Below are positions 17,440 through 26,507 of a stretch of 55,822 nucleotides of DNA, one piece after another. Each line of letters begins with the position of its first letter. The stretch's first letter is position 1. A model generated the notes under the pieces. That model was given only the letters and a program-made list of their open reading frames with translations, ran no database searches and was not told the DNA's origin. The stretch spans positions 1 to 55,822 of the forward strand of contig CAMUBZ010000006.1 in the NCBI GenBank assembly GCA_947087275.1, written 5' to 3'. Both the position numbers and the translations under genes were made by a program. The stretch comes from an uncultured Candidatus Saccharibacteria bacterium (GTDB taxonomy: Bacteria; Patescibacteriota; Saccharimonadia; Saccharimonadales; Saccharimonadaceae).

Positions 17440-18117
17440 ATGACAATCGAACTCAAAAATCTTAACAAGTCTTATGGTAAGAAGTCGGTTTTGACCGATG
17501 TGAACTTAGAGATTAAAACCAATACTTTTGTGATGTTGCGTGGGGTGAGCGGCTCGGGCAAGTCAACTTTGCTTAGTATTATTGGCGGGATTGAGCCGGC
17601 AACATCGGGTGAAGTGATTATTGATGGACGGAATGTAAGTAGCCTCAAGGGTAAGGAACGGGTGGATTTTTATCGGCACAAGGTGGGATTTATCTTTCAG
17701 GGGTTTTACCTTCAGCCACAGCTAACAATTGCGGAGAATATTGCTTTGATGGGATGCTTTGCGGGGGTTCCTCGTGCAGAACGTCACGAACGGGCCAAAA
17801 AGTTGGCTGAGGATTTGGGGATTGCGGATGTGCTCGATAGATTGCCGGCAGAGATTTCTGGCGGGCAGGCTGAGCGGACTTGTGCGGCACGAGCACTATT
17901 TATGAATCCAGAGATTATTCTGGCAGATGAGCCAACGAACAATCTTGACCCAGAGAATGCGAAGAATGTTATAGAAATGTTGCAGAAGATTTGGCGCGAT
18001 ACGAACACGACAATGATTGTGGCTAGTCATGACCCGATGGTAGAGAAATATGCGTCACAGGTGGTTAGCGTGCAAGAAGGTCACGTCAGTAGTGATATGA
18101 AGGCGCAAGAGGATTAG
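17440..18117 (+). CDS. ABC transporter ATPase, LolD/MacB family
   Basis: 225 aa. Walker A GVSGSGKST (about 35-43), Q-loop FIFQGFYLQPQLT, signature ISGGQAERTCAARAL, Walker B IILADEPTNNLD and the switch His in VASHDP are all visible. The signature differs slightly from LSGGQ-x-QR. AAGGAGG precedes the ATG. The next permease starts right after the TAG. It energises the two FtsX-type permeases. Confidence 0.92.
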   Translation: MTIELKNLNKSYGKKSVLTDVNLEIKTNTFVMLRGVSGSGKSTLLSIIGGIEPATSGEVIIDGRNVSSLKGKERVDFYRHKVGFIFQGFYLQPQLTIAENIALMGCFAGVPRAERHERAKKLAEDLGIADVLDRLPAEISGGQAERTCAARALFMNPEIILADEPTNNLDPENAKNVIEMLQKIWRDTNTTMIVASHDPMVEKYASQVVSVQEGHVSSDMKAQED

Positions 18118-19431
18118 ATGCATCTGCTAGACTATCTACGTTTGGGGTGGGCAAATATTGTTGCACACAAAAAACGGGCAGCAATTGTGGTGGTGATTGT
18201 GGGGGTGTTGTTTGGTGTATTGACGGCAGGATGTTTGTTGATTCAAGGGTTAGAAGACGCGACGCTAGATGTGATGTTGGAGCCAACGAGTGAAAAGGTG
18301 TTGGTGCGTACAGTGGCGCAGCAGAGTTTTTGCGAAGACATTTGTGATATTGCGACTGACCGTGAGGAGATTAGAGAAGTTATTGCCAAATGGAATGGGG
18401 AAGAGGTCGCCGTAATGGCTGCAGGCTTGACGGGATCAGTTTATGCGGTGGCTCCAGAGTTGGTGCAGAATGCAGTCGAAGCGGATTTTACTAGTATACC
18501 AGATGATGCAATTCCGGTGTTAGCATCAACTTCTACGTTGGCCGGATGGTTGCAGATTTCTACTGCCGATACGCACGCGGAGCCTGAGGTCAAACTCAGA
18601 GTGGTGCAGAGTGTTCGTGAGCAATCTTTGGGTAAAATCATTGAGTTTGCTGGGCAAAAGTATTTTGTGGCAGGGATTTTGCCGGGCGGGTTTGGTGTCC
18701 ATAATTTGTCGTTAACTGCGATCAAAGATAGAAAGAATCCACTAAACATATTGCTAGATGGAATATCTACGGGTAGTAGTCAGACTTTGGTACTAGATAA
18801 TGGTGAGGCTGAGTTGAGCCCGACAGAAGAAATTTGGGCGACGTTTGCCAGTGTGGCTGAAGCGCAGGGTTATATTAACGATATCGCTACTCATAATTGC
18901 AATAGTTTGGAAGTGGAAGTAGGAATTTGCTCGCGTGTGAAACAACTTGTGGCGGCGACTGTGGTTGGTGACCCAGTACGGATTTATGAGAATTTTGTAG
19001 GAATTTGGACGGTGCTTAAGATTTTGATAGTAGTGCTTGCGGTGATTGCTTGTATCGTAACGATGTCGACCTATGTGCGTTTGGTAGGGCGTGATACTAA
19101 GGTGATTGCGCTCTATCATGCTATGGGCTCAACCAAAAAGCAGATTGTTGGAGTATATTGTGTTTATTTGTTGGGACTGAGTTTGCTAGCAAGTGCCTTT
19201 AGTTTGGTTTTGGGTGCGGGATTAGTGTTGATAGTCAACTTAATCAATATGACAAAATTGACTCAGATTTTTACTATTGGCTTTGGTGTGGAAGAGGCAC
19301 CGGTGTGGTTGTTTGGTTGGAACAATTGGATTGCGCTGTTTGTAGGGTTGCTGCTGGTGATGGCACCGCTTTGTACGATTTTGAGTTGGCGACAGTTTGC
19401 GAGTAAAAAACTTGCTCAAAAAATGAAATAA
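18118..19431 (+). CDS. Second FtsX/MacB-type permease
   Basis: 437 aa with the same topology as the first permease: one N-terminal helix after a RLGWANIVAHKKRAAIVV start, an extracytoplasmic domain, and three C-terminal helices. The N-terminus is clearly homologous to that of the first permease (RLGWKNIAGHKGRSAIIV), so they are paralogues forming a heterodimer. The ATG follows the ATPase stop with no gap. Confidence 0.82.
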   Translation: MHLLDYLRLGWANIVAHKKRAAIVVVIVGVLFGVLTAGCLLIQGLEDATLDVMLEPTSEKVLVRTVAQQSFCEDICDIATDREEIREVIAKWNGEEVAVMAAGLTGSVYAVAPELVQNAVEADFTSIPDDAIPVLASTSTLAGWLQISTADTHAEPEVKLRVVQSVREQSLGKIIEFAGQKYFVAGILPGGFGVHNLSLTAIKDRKNPLNILLDGISTGSSQTLVLDNGEAELSPTEEIWATFASVAEAQGYINDIATHNCNSLEVEVGICSRVKQLVAATVVGDPVRIYENFVGIWTVLKILIVVLAVIACIVTMSTYVRLVGRDTKVIALYHAMGSTKKQIVGVYCVYLLGLSLLASAFSLVLGAGLVLIVNLINMTKLTQIFTIGFGVEEAPVWLFGWNNWIALFVGLLLVMAPLCTILSWRQFASKKLAQKMK

Positions 19432-19462
19432 ATATCTCTGACGGCGTGCTATACTGTTATAT

Positions 19463-21895
19463 ATGAAGCGCTTAGTGATTATAGACGGAAAATCAGTTTT
19501 TTATCGGGGTTATTATGCGATGGGGGCGCTTTCGACGTCTGATGGTACGCCAACGGGCGGAATTTATGGTTTTGCCGCGATTGCAATGGAGATTGTGCGT
19601 CAGCTTGATCCTACCAAGGTGGTGGTGGCGTGGGATTCCAAGAGTTCTACGGCCAAGCGTAAGGAGATTTTTCCGGAATATAAGGCAGGGCGGGTTAAGC
19701 CGGGGCCGGATTTTTATGCGCAAATTCCATATCTCAGGGAATTGATTTTGGCTTTGGGGTGGAGTTTTGTGGAGTGCGATAACTACGAGGCAGATGATAT
19801 TATCGGCACGCTGGCTTTGCAAGCGGATGAGGCGGGGGATTGGGACACGATTATTGTGTCCTCTGATTTGGATATGTTGCAGATTGTGGATGAGAATACC
19901 AGGATGTATCGGATTCTCAAAGGTTTTACTAATTTGGAGGAATTGGATGTGCCGGGGGTAGAAGAAAAATACGGCATCAAAAAGGCGCAGTTTTTGGATC
20001 TCAAAGCCCTCAAGGGGGATACATCAGATAATATTCCGGGAGTGCCAGGGGTAGGCGAGAAGACGGCAGTAAGGCTCTTGCGTGATTTTGGTACGCTGGA
20101 GGGGGTGTACGAGCATTTGGATGAGGTACAGGGGGCCACACAGAATAAGTTGGCGGCCGGCAAAGAAAGTGCCTTTATGTCATATCAACTGGCCAAAATT
20201 ATGACTGATGCTCCAGTGAAATTGGAAGATTTGCCAGATTTAGAGATTGACCGAGTACGGATTTTGGATGCGCTCAATAAGTTGGAATTTCGGTCGATTG
20301 CACGCAAATTCTTTAGCCAGTCCAAAAAGCCAAAGCAGAAGCCCGAGCAGGGTGGATTGGATATGGGGGAAGTAGAAGTTCTGGAAAAAGAGGAACGGGC
20401 GTCCGCAAAAAAGTTACCAACGGCGGTAAATTATAGCCGACAGACGCTAGAAATTGTGCAAGAGTTGCCAGATGGGATGCTGGTGAGTTGGAACGTAAAG
20501 GATTTGATGCACAAAAATGCCGAAGTGGCAGAAAAAGTGCTGGCGGGGACGCCGTATTGGGATTTGGGGCAAGCAGCGTTCTTGCTCAACCCGTTGGAGC
20601 GCAAGATTGACCAAACTGACGAAAAAGAAGCGTACGCGCGACAAAACGATGAGTTTGGCCGGCGTCCAGAATTATACAAGATTTATACTGATTTTGATTT
20701 GCCGCTGATTCCGATTCTCTATAAGATGGAGGATTACGGAATGTTGATTGATATGCCGTATTTTGCCAAATTGAAGGAGGAATTTGAGCTGGAGGTGAGT
20801 TACTTGGAGCAAGTGGTGTGGGATTTTGCCGGGAAACAGTTTAACGTGAATTCGCCAGCACAGCTTGCTGAGGTGCTATTTGTGCAGTTGGGGTTGCCGA
20901 CCAAGGGCATTAAGAAAACCGCTCGTGGTTATTCGACGGGGGTAAAGGAGTTGGACAAATTGCAAGGTTATCATCCGATTATCCGAGCAATCAAGGATTA
21001 TCGTGAGGCGGCTAAGCTGTTGTCAACTTACATTGCGCCGTTGCCCGAGTTGGCAGATAAGAGCCACCGGATTCATACGACGTTCAATCAAAACGTGACG
21101 GCTACGGGGCGACTCTCGTCCACTAATCCAAATTTGCAGAATATCCCAGTGCGTACAGAGGTGGGGAAGCGAATTCGTGAAGGGTTTATTGCTTCAGAAG
21201 GCAAGGTGCTGGTGAGTGCGGACTATTCGCAGTTTGAACTCAGGTTGGCCGCGGCGCTGGCGAACGATGAGGCGCTGATCAAAGATTTTAACGACAACGT
21301 GGACATTCACACAAAAACAGCGGCGGAGGCGTTTGGGGTGCCGATGGAAGAGGTCACTAAGAGCCAGCGCCGCGCGGCCAAGGTGATTAACTTTGGCATC
21401 CTGTACGGTATGAGCATTCGGGGCTTGGCGGAGGCCGCCGACATGAAGTTTTATGAGGCGAAAGAGTTTATCGAGAATTACTTCAATTTGCGTAAACCGA
21501 TTAAGGAATATTTGGATAACTTGCTAAAGAGCGCTCGGGAACAGGGTTATGTGGAGACGATGTTTGGGCGCAGGCGGCCGACGCCAGATGTACTTTCGAG
21601 CAACTTTATTGTACGCACAGGTGCTGAGCGGGCGGCACAAAATATGCCGATCCAGGGCACAGAGGCAGATTTGATGAAACGAGCGATGATTCGGGTAGAT
21701 AAGGTTTTGGCCGAAAAGGTGCCATCAGCACGTATGGTGATGCAAGTGCACGATTCCTTGATTATTGAGTGCGATGTAGCGGACAAAGATGTGGTAGCGG
21801 AGATTTTGCAGCAAGAGATGGAAAATGTGGCGCCAGAACTCTCAGTCAAACTGGCGGTAGAAGTGACGACGGGTCAGAATTGGGGTGAGTTGTAA
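19463..21895 (+). CDS. polA: DNA polymerase I
   Basis: 810 aa. The 5' nuclease domain is complete (YEADDIIGTLA, SSDLDMLQI, DTSDNIPGVPGVGEKTA). The middle region is shortened and lacks the acidic motifs of an active 3'-5' proofreading exonuclease. Polymerase motif A is DYSQFELRLAA, motif B RRAAKVINFGILYG, motif C MQVHDSL. It fills gaps in lagging-strand synthesis and repair. TATACT at 19450-19455 lies 7 nt before the ATG, so expression is probably leaderless. Confidence 0.97.
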   Translation: MKRLVIIDGKSVFYRGYYAMGALSTSDGTPTGGIYGFAAIAMEIVRQLDPTKVVVAWDSKSSTAKRKEIFPEYKAGRVKPGPDFYAQIPYLRELILALGWSFVECDNYEADDIIGTLALQADEAGDWDTIIVSSDLDMLQIVDENTRMYRILKGFTNLEELDVPGVEEKYGIKKAQFLDLKALKGDTSDNIPGVPGVGEKTAVRLLRDFGTLEGVYEHLDEVQGATQNKLAAGKESAFMSYQLAKIMTDAPVKLEDLPDLEIDRVRILDALNKLEFRSIARKFFSQSKKPKQKPEQGGLDMGEVEVLEKEERASAKKLPTAVNYSRQTLEIVQELPDGMLVSWNVKDLMHKNAEVAEKVLAGTPYWDLGQAAFLLNPLERKIDQTDEKEAYARQNDEFGRRPELYKIYTDFDLPLIPILYKMEDYGMLIDMPYFAKLKEEFELEVSYLEQVVWDFAGKQFNVNSPAQLAEVLFVQLGLPTKGIKKTARGYSTGVKELDKLQGYHPIIRAIKDYREAAKLLSTYIAPLPELADKSHRIHTTFNQNVTATGRLSSTNPNLQNIPVRTEVGKRIREGFIASEGKVLVSADYSQFELRLAAALANDEALIKDFNDNVDIHTKTAAEAFGVPMEEVTKSQRRAAKVINFGILYGMSIRGLAEAADMKFYEAKEFIENYFNLRKPIKEYLDNLLKSAREQGYVETMFGRRRPTPDVLSSNFIVRTGAERAAQNMPIQGTEADLMKRAMIRVDKVLAEKVPSARMVMQVHDSLIIECDVADKDVVAEILQQEMENVAPELSVKLAVEVTTGQNWGEL

Positions 21896-21898
21896 GCC

Positions 21899-22730
21899 TT
21901 ATTCTTGAGTTTCAGTGTAGCGATAAGTATAGGGTAAGAGATTGTCGGTATAGAAGAGCTTAACATCATATTCGGTGCGAAGTTCTTGGATTTTGTCGAG
22001 AGTGTCAATGGTATAGGAGGCAATCGTTAACCCGGCATCGCGCCAAACCTTGGCGGTTGGCTCATCTAGCCAACTATAATGGATAGTGATAACTTTGCCA
22101 AGGATATAACGCCATCACCCAATCTAACATCTCTGGCAGGTAAATCTGAACTACAAAACGATCGAGAACGGAGGGATCGCTGGAGTCTAAAGCATAAGCG
22201 ATAATTTGGGAGAATTCTTGCTCAACTCTGGCTTGGTCGGTGTATTTTGAGTCGGTGATAACATAGACATCTGGATATTCAATCATGAGGTCGATAAGTT
22301 TGCGGTAGTCTAGAGTATGGAATTTGCCATCATAGAGGAAAGAGAGGAAATTTTGGGTGGTAAAAGCGAATTTGTCAGAAGGGCGAATGTTTGTCTCCCA
22401 CTGGTGTGCGCCATGCATCAGGACGACATCGCCGTCGTCGGTGAGGGAAAAATCGGTCTCAAAGAGGCGTTGCCCGGCTTCGTAGTTGAATCGAAAGGCC
22501 TCGTAGGAGTTAGAATAATACGAGTCTTGGATTTCGCCAAGGGCATGAGCGATGTAAGGGCCCTTTTCTAGCCAAGAATAGTCAAAATTGTAGGGTTTGG
22601 TGTCGCCTGGGATGCTCGGCTCGAGGTCGGTTGTTGGAGCGTCTTTATGGTGTAGACAAAAGACAAGCCCAACAGAGAGGGCAATAACGCAAAAGCTAGT
22701 AATTATGGCGATAAGAGTGGGTTTCTTCAT
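21899..22730 (-). pseudogene. Glycerophosphodiester phosphodiesterase, frameshifted
   Basis: An N-terminal signal/anchor helix, then a GDPD-like domain (YIAHALGEIQ, the ETDFSLTDDGDVVLMHG segment, ITDSKY). The first frame stops at 22074 after VMALYPWQSYHYPL. The next frame continues the domain (YILGKVITIHYSWLD... to LPYTYRYTETQE) and ends at 21899-21901. One extra base near 22100-22112 would account for this. It is either a recent pseudogene or a sequence error. TATAAT is 7 nt upstream of the ATG. GDPDs hydrolyse glycerophosphodiesters from lipids. Confidence 0.75.
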
Positions 22731-22769
22731 ATTTTGTATTATAGCACATAGTGTTATAATGGAGGTATT

Positions 22770-23795
22770 ATGCCAGAGTTACCAGAGGTAGAGACCGTAC
22801 GTCGGGGGTTGAAACCGTTTATTTTGAACAAAAAAATTATACAGGTGGTGCCGGAGCCCGGTAAAGGGTTTTATGGTAGTGTTACAGAGGTGGATGGTGC
22901 TACGGTGGTGGATATTCGGCGTAAAGGGAAGGCACTTTTGATCGATCTTGATAATGGGAATACGCTGATGATTCACTTGCGTATGACCGGCCAGTTGATT
23001 TGGCGCGGCAATCATGCCAAAGTGGGGCAGGTGGACGATGCTGAACAATTTGCGGCTGGGCATCCGAGCAAAAATTTTACGAGTGAGCTGCCAAATAAAC
23101 AAACCCGAGTAACTTTTGTATTTGCCGAGGGGAAGTTGTTCTTTAATGATCAACGTAAATTCGGTTTTGTGAAGGTTTTGCCGACATCAGAGGTGGAATT
23201 GGATAAATTTATTGCCGAGTTAGGGAAAGAGCCGTGGGAAATGTCTGCGGAAGAACTGTACACAAAATGTCAGCGGCATGGCCGGTCGCCAATTAAGACG
23301 GTGTTGCTTAACCAAAAGTTGATCGCGGGGTTGGGTAATATTTATGCGGATGAATCACTTTTTTATGCAAGCGTGCACCCAGCGACGCCGGCGGGGAATT
23401 TAACAATAGGACAAGTGTCCAAAATTTTGGAGGGGGCGTGTAAGACGATGGATGCAGCAATTGACTCAGGTGGCTCGACCATGGCAACTTATGTGCGCCC
23501 AGATGGCACAACAGGGGATTATCTCGAGAAATTTGCCCAGGTGTTTCGGCGAGAAGGTCAGAAATGCAACCGTTGTGGGGCTGTGATTGAGAAAACGCGG
23601 TGTGCGGGACGAGGGACACACTATTGCCCTAAGTGTCAGGGCTCGTTATCTGGGCGAATTGCGTCGTCTGAGACTGCAGGTGCTCCTTCGCTGGGCTCTG
23701 AGCCCCGCTCAGTCCGCTCCTCGTCTCATCCTTGCACTTCATCCCAGCTAACTTCGCCCGCTAAAATGCCGTCTGAGGCTACGGAGAGCGCGTAA
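22770..23795 (+). CDS. mutM: Formamidopyrimidine-DNA glycosylase
   Basis: 341 aa, about 60 longer than usual. It excises 8-oxoguanine and related lesions. The N-terminal PELPEVETV with catalytic Pro/Glu, the central NQKLIAGLGNIYADE, and the C-terminal zinc finger (CNRCG...CAGRGTHYCPKCQ) are intact. After the finger comes a Ser/Pro-rich tail of about 48 residues not normal for the family. TATAAT is 9 nt before the ATG with GGAGG inside the gap. Confidence 0.95.
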   Translation: MPELPEVETVRRGLKPFILNKKIIQVVPEPGKGFYGSVTEVDGATVVDIRRKGKALLIDLDNGNTLMIHLRMTGQLIWRGNHAKVGQVDDAEQFAAGHPSKNFTSELPNKQTRVTFVFAEGKLFFNDQRKFGFVKVLPTSEVELDKFIAELGKEPWEMSAEELYTKCQRHGRSPIKTVLLNQKLIAGLGNIYADESLFYASVHPATPAGNLTIGQVSKILEGACKTMDAAIDSGGSTMATYVRPDGTTGDYLEKFAQVFRREGQKCNRCGAVIEKTRCAGRGTHYCPKCQGSLSGRIASSETAGAPSLGSEPRSVRSSSHPCTSSQLTSPAKMPSEATESA

Positions 23796-23801
23796 AAGCC
23801 T

Positions 23802-24425
23802 ATGCTAAGTGTATTCTGGGGTGAGAACCGCCTTGAAACAGAAAAGGCTGTAAAACGCGCGCTAGGCACCGATTATGAGGTGTTTGAAGGCGAGAATTTG
23901 ACGGTAGCGGACTTACCAAGCATTTTTCAGGGGACGTCGCTATTTGGCACGGAAAAACGTCAGATTTTGCTGAAGGAATTAGGGGAAAACAAGGAAGTTT
24001 GGGAGAAGATTCCAGATTATCTGCAAACTGATCACGATATGGTGATTTGGGAGAGTAAAATTGATAAACGCTCGGTGGTGTATAAGGCGATGGTTGCGGC
24101 TGGGGTGGAAATGCGGGAATTTCCGGCGCGCGCTAATCCGGATGCCAAAATGGTGTTTAACATCTTGGATATGGCGCTCAGGAATGGCCCACAAGCAGTG
24201 AAGATGGTGGAGAAGATTGAGCTGGAGCAAGACCCGTATATGTTTTTTGGGCTTTTGGTGACGCAGGGAATCAAGAAATTGGAGTACCGGGCTGGCACTC
24301 GCGAGAAGCGATTGCTAAAAGAATTATCACGGCTAGATATGCAAATGAAAACGACTTCGGTGGAGCCGTGGCTCCCGTGGCTCCTTCTGAAGTCGTTTTT
24401 GCTTAGAATCTCACAACTAGATTAA
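23802..24425 (+). CDS. holA: DNA polymerase III delta subunit, short form
   Basis: 207 aa, against about 340 in model bacteria. The pattern FQGTSLFGTEKRQILLKEL, then DAKMVFNILDMAL and the end DPWL-like VEPWLPWLLLKSFLLRI follow the delta clamp-loader subunit. Delta opens the beta clamp in the clamp-loader complex. A hairpin stem, ACGACTTC / GAAGTCGT followed by TTTTT, lies inside the last codons (24350-24400). It converges with rpsT, overlapping by 4 bp. Confidence 0.75.
   Translation: MLSVFWGENRLETEKAVKRALGTDYEVFEGENLTVADLPSIFQGTSLFGTEKRQILLKELGENKEVWEKIPDYLQTDHDMVIWESKIDKRSVVYKAMVAAGVEMREFPARANPDAKMVFNILDMALRNGPQAVKMVEKIELEQDPYMFFGLLVTQGIKKLEYRAGTREKRLLKELSRLDMQMKTTSVEPWLPWLLLKSFLLRISQLD
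24345..24402 (+). terminator. Terminator-like hairpin inside the holA 3' end
   Basis: AAAACGACTTC (24347-24358) can pair with GAAGTCGTTTTT (24389-24400), with an inner GGAGCC/GGCTCC helix, followed by T residues. It sits before the holA stop, so it could shape the 3' end of the mRNA or be fortuitous. Confidence 0.4.
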
Positions 24426-24688
24426 GCGGCTTTTGCGGTGACTTTGACACCTGCAGCCTTGGCAATTTTGGCAAGGGATGCTTTGCGACGAGAAGCGGTG
24501 TTCTTCTTGAGAAGACCTTTCTTGACGGCCTTGTCGTATTCGGATTGGGCTTTGGCCATGGATGCAGCAGTTGGTTCGGCTTTGAACGCCTTGAGGGCGG
24601 TTTTGATGTCTTTTTTGATTTGCTGGTTGTTAGCAGTGCGCTTTTCGGCCTGGCGGGCTGCTTTTTTCGCAGATTTGATAATCGGCAT
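24422..24688 (-). CDS. rpsT: Ribosomal protein S20
   Basis: 88 aa, normal length. It binds 16S rRNA early in 30S assembly. The start MPIIKSAKKAARQAEKR and the Lys/Ala-rich helical body with the NTASRRKASLAKIAKA end are typical. AAGGAA lies before the ATG. Its end overlaps the convergent holA gene. Confidence 0.95.
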   Translation of the reverse strand: MPIIKSAKKAARQAEKRTANNQQIKKDIKTALKAFKAEPTAASMAKAQSEYDKAVKKGLLKKNTASRRKASLAKIAKAAGVKVTAKAA

Positions 24689-24792
24689 TGAATATTCCTT
24701 AGGATTAATTTAATAAATTGACTTACTTTAGACGATTATACCTGATTACATGAAAATTGTAAAGAGTTTATTACTCTGTTTGTTCACCTTAT

Positions 24793-24921
24793 TCCTACAT
24801 AGCCACATCACTACGTTCTGTGGTATGGGCGTTGATTCGGGAGAAAAAGATAAACATATGTTTATCTTTTTCTCCACTCATCTCCTACATACCTAATACA
24901 GTACTAAGGCAGCGGAGGGGG
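24793..24921 (-). repeat. 129-bp repeat, copy A (cassette 3 tail)
   Basis: By eye identical to 48781-48909. It holds the conserved bulged hairpin block, a 36-bp perfect palindrome (GGAGAAAAAGATAAACAT and its complement) and the common 3' end of the cassette. On the cassette strand the palindrome ends in TTTTTCTCC and could act as a terminator. Confidence 0.9.
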
Positions 24922-25091
24922 TAACCAATGAAGCGTCGATAATAGTTATTTAGCAATAGCCAAACAGCCGTCTCGTTAAAATATAGACGATATGCGCTAG
25001 TTACATCTCCAGTATATGATGTCCAATCACCACCCCATGCTCCTGGACTGCCAATCACGCCATTCGCAACATATAGCCACCCGCTGTGCAC
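24885..25091 (-). pseudogene. Silent FISUMP 3'-end cassette 3
   Basis: Encodes VHSGWLYV...YPLRCLSTVLGM-stop. One base in the 5' boundary differs (GTGCACAGCGG rather than GTGCGCAGCGG, giving VHSG). The interior has DWTSY and SAYRLYFN. No promoter or start site is apparent. It is followed by 129-bp repeat copy A. Confidence 0.75.
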
Positions 25092-25177
25092 GAAAATACC
25101 CTCTCGGAGCAAGAGGGGCATTTAGACCTAGACATTGACGTCAAAGCGTGGTAGAATGGAGTTACGTTGTTTTGGAA

Positions 25178-25249
25178 TTACCGTCGCTTCTTAGTGATGG
25201 TAATTTCTAGTTTAAGACGTAAACGTCCGAGGCCGAAGGTAAACGACAT
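25178..25249 (-). CDS. Tiny 23-codon ORF with strong RBS
   Basis: Begins MSFTFGLGRLRL and ends TKKRR-stop: basic and beta-prone. AAAGGAGG lies 5 nt before the ATG, the best Shine-Dalgarno in this region. The 3' end overlaps a hairpin (AATTACC / GGTAATT). The promoter candidate TTGCTA-18-TAGTCT (25309-25338) matches that of the tiny ORF at 43203-43298. It could be a leader peptide or a small secreted/toxic peptide, or the unit may be a non-coding RNA with a chance ORF. Confidence 0.45.
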   Translation of the reverse strand: MSFTFGLGRLRLKLEITITKKRR

Positions 25250-25308
25250 AATCCTCCTTTCTCCATTTTGTTAAAATTATCTAGGTGTCCCTCTGCTCCT
25301 ATATCCAG

Positions 25309-25338
25309 ACTAGCATAAAACGAAAATTTTTAGCAAGC
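25309..25338 (-). promoter_or_regulatory. Promoter of the 23-codon ORF unit
   Basis: Minus strand TTGCTA, 18-bp A/T-rich spacer ending TTTTATGC, then TAGTCT. The extended TGC before the -10 and the whole layout recur at 43366-43393. Confidence 0.5.
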
Positions 25339-25389
25339 ATATCCATGATAGAACTACAAAATTGTACCGCATAACAGAGATAACAGTAC

Positions 25390-25420
25390 TTTGAACTAGT
25401 AATAGCGTTACTAGTTCAAA
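25390..25420. terminator. Hairpin before cassette 4
   Basis: Perfect 13-bp stem TTTGAACTAGTAA / TTACTAGTTCAAA with loop TAGCG. Its core is the same as the stem after gyrA (55571-55599). It lies 10 bp before the cassette 4 start, isolating the cassette from upstream transcription. Confidence 0.6.
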
Positions 25421-25429
25421 CTTTACTTC

Positions 25430-25639
25430 GTGCGCAGCGGACACCTTGCGCCGACTAATACTGCTGGTACTTTTGGATACGCTGGCCAAGCAGGTGGCTG
25501 GTGGTCATCTTATGCTCTAACTAGTAATAATGAATATACGCTTTGGATGAACAATACCGTTATAATGCCCAATAATGCTGGTGTGTACCGCTACGGTGGT
25601 TTCCCCCTCCGCTGCCTTAGTACTGTATTAGGTATGTAA
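25430..25639 (+). pseudogene. Silent FISUMP 3'-end cassette 4
   Basis: Encodes VRSGHLAPTNTAGTF...FPLRCLSTVLGM, with TAA instead of TAG. Interior GGWWSSYALTSNNEYTLWM fits the family pattern (WSS, then AY-L). It lacks a start site, RBS and promoter. Preceded by a perfect hairpin; followed by the hairpin at the 3' end of the convergent gene 25651-26364. Confidence 0.75.
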
Positions 25640-25650
25640 AAAGACTGCCG

Positions 25651-26364
25651 TTAGCGGGCAGCCCTTTTCCCAATTTCTATCCAAGTGAAATTCTCCGGTG
25701 CTACGATTTTGTGCACGAATTGCTTATTCTCATAGGTACTGATTTCGAAACCCATGAGCACAGGCTGTCCATCAATACGATCAATGAAGCAATATTCGAA
25801 CCAGACTACCAGCCCATACTCTCCATAATTGGGATCGATGCCGATGTAATGACCTTTGTAATTCTGGAAAATATAGTCTTCATCGACAACATCACGATAG
25901 CAAGTCTGAGCCTGCAGAAATTCCAGCCAATATTTGGCGTCGTGAGCACGCTCGCGGTCGGCAATTTCCTGAGCGTGCGCCTTGTTTCTGACTTCTACTT
26001 TTTTGGTGGGCCACTTTCCGGTAGACTCAAATATTTTCCATGCGCAGTAACTGGTGGCATACTTGATGACAAAATTTGCCGGATCTACAACTAGTGCGTC
26101 GAGACTTTCCTTCCAGTTAGCGATGGCACGGAATACCCTTGGGTAGGTATTGCCGTATTTGGTGCGGTCGGCATATCTGGATACCTTGAGCGGACTGCTC
26201 GGCGCACATAAGTAATAATCGGCCATAGCTAGCCCCCAGAACAGGTAACGACACGTCCGACGCAAAATGCCGTGAATAACCCGAGAAATCTTGTTGCCGT
26301 TGTCGTGATTCCACTTGGGGCACGAATATCGTGCCAAAAAATTGATGAATTTTATAGGTACCAT
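25651..26364 (-). CDS. Hypothetical protein, Trp/Tyr-rich
   Basis: 237 aa, rich in Trp, Tyr and charged residues, mostly soluble. GGGAGGG lies 8 nt before the ATG. The N-terminus is basic, the middle has a helical AHAQEIADRERAHDAKYW stretch and the C-terminus is beta-rich. I recognise no family. It converges with cassette 4. Confidence 0.6.
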   Translation of the reverse strand: MVPIKFINFLARYSCPKWNHDNGNKISRVIHGILRRTCRYLFWGLAMADYYLCAPSSPLKVSRYADRTKYGNTYPRVFRAIANWKESLDALVVDPANFVIKYATSYCAWKIFESTGKWPTKKVEVRNKAHAQEIADRERAHDAKYWLEFLQAQTCYRDVVDEDYIFQNYKGHYIGIDPNYGEYGLVVWFEYCFIDRIDGQPVLMGFEISTYENKQFVHKIVAPENFTWIEIGKRAAR

Positions 26365-26507
26365 ATAAAACCCTCCCGTGATATATTTGATACTACCATT
26401 GTATCACAGAATTTATATTTTGTCAATCTAGACGAGGCCATAAAGTGGGTTTTTGGCAAGATTGACAGGAGTTGCTAGGAGTAGCAGTTATTGGTATAAT
26501 GTATGTA

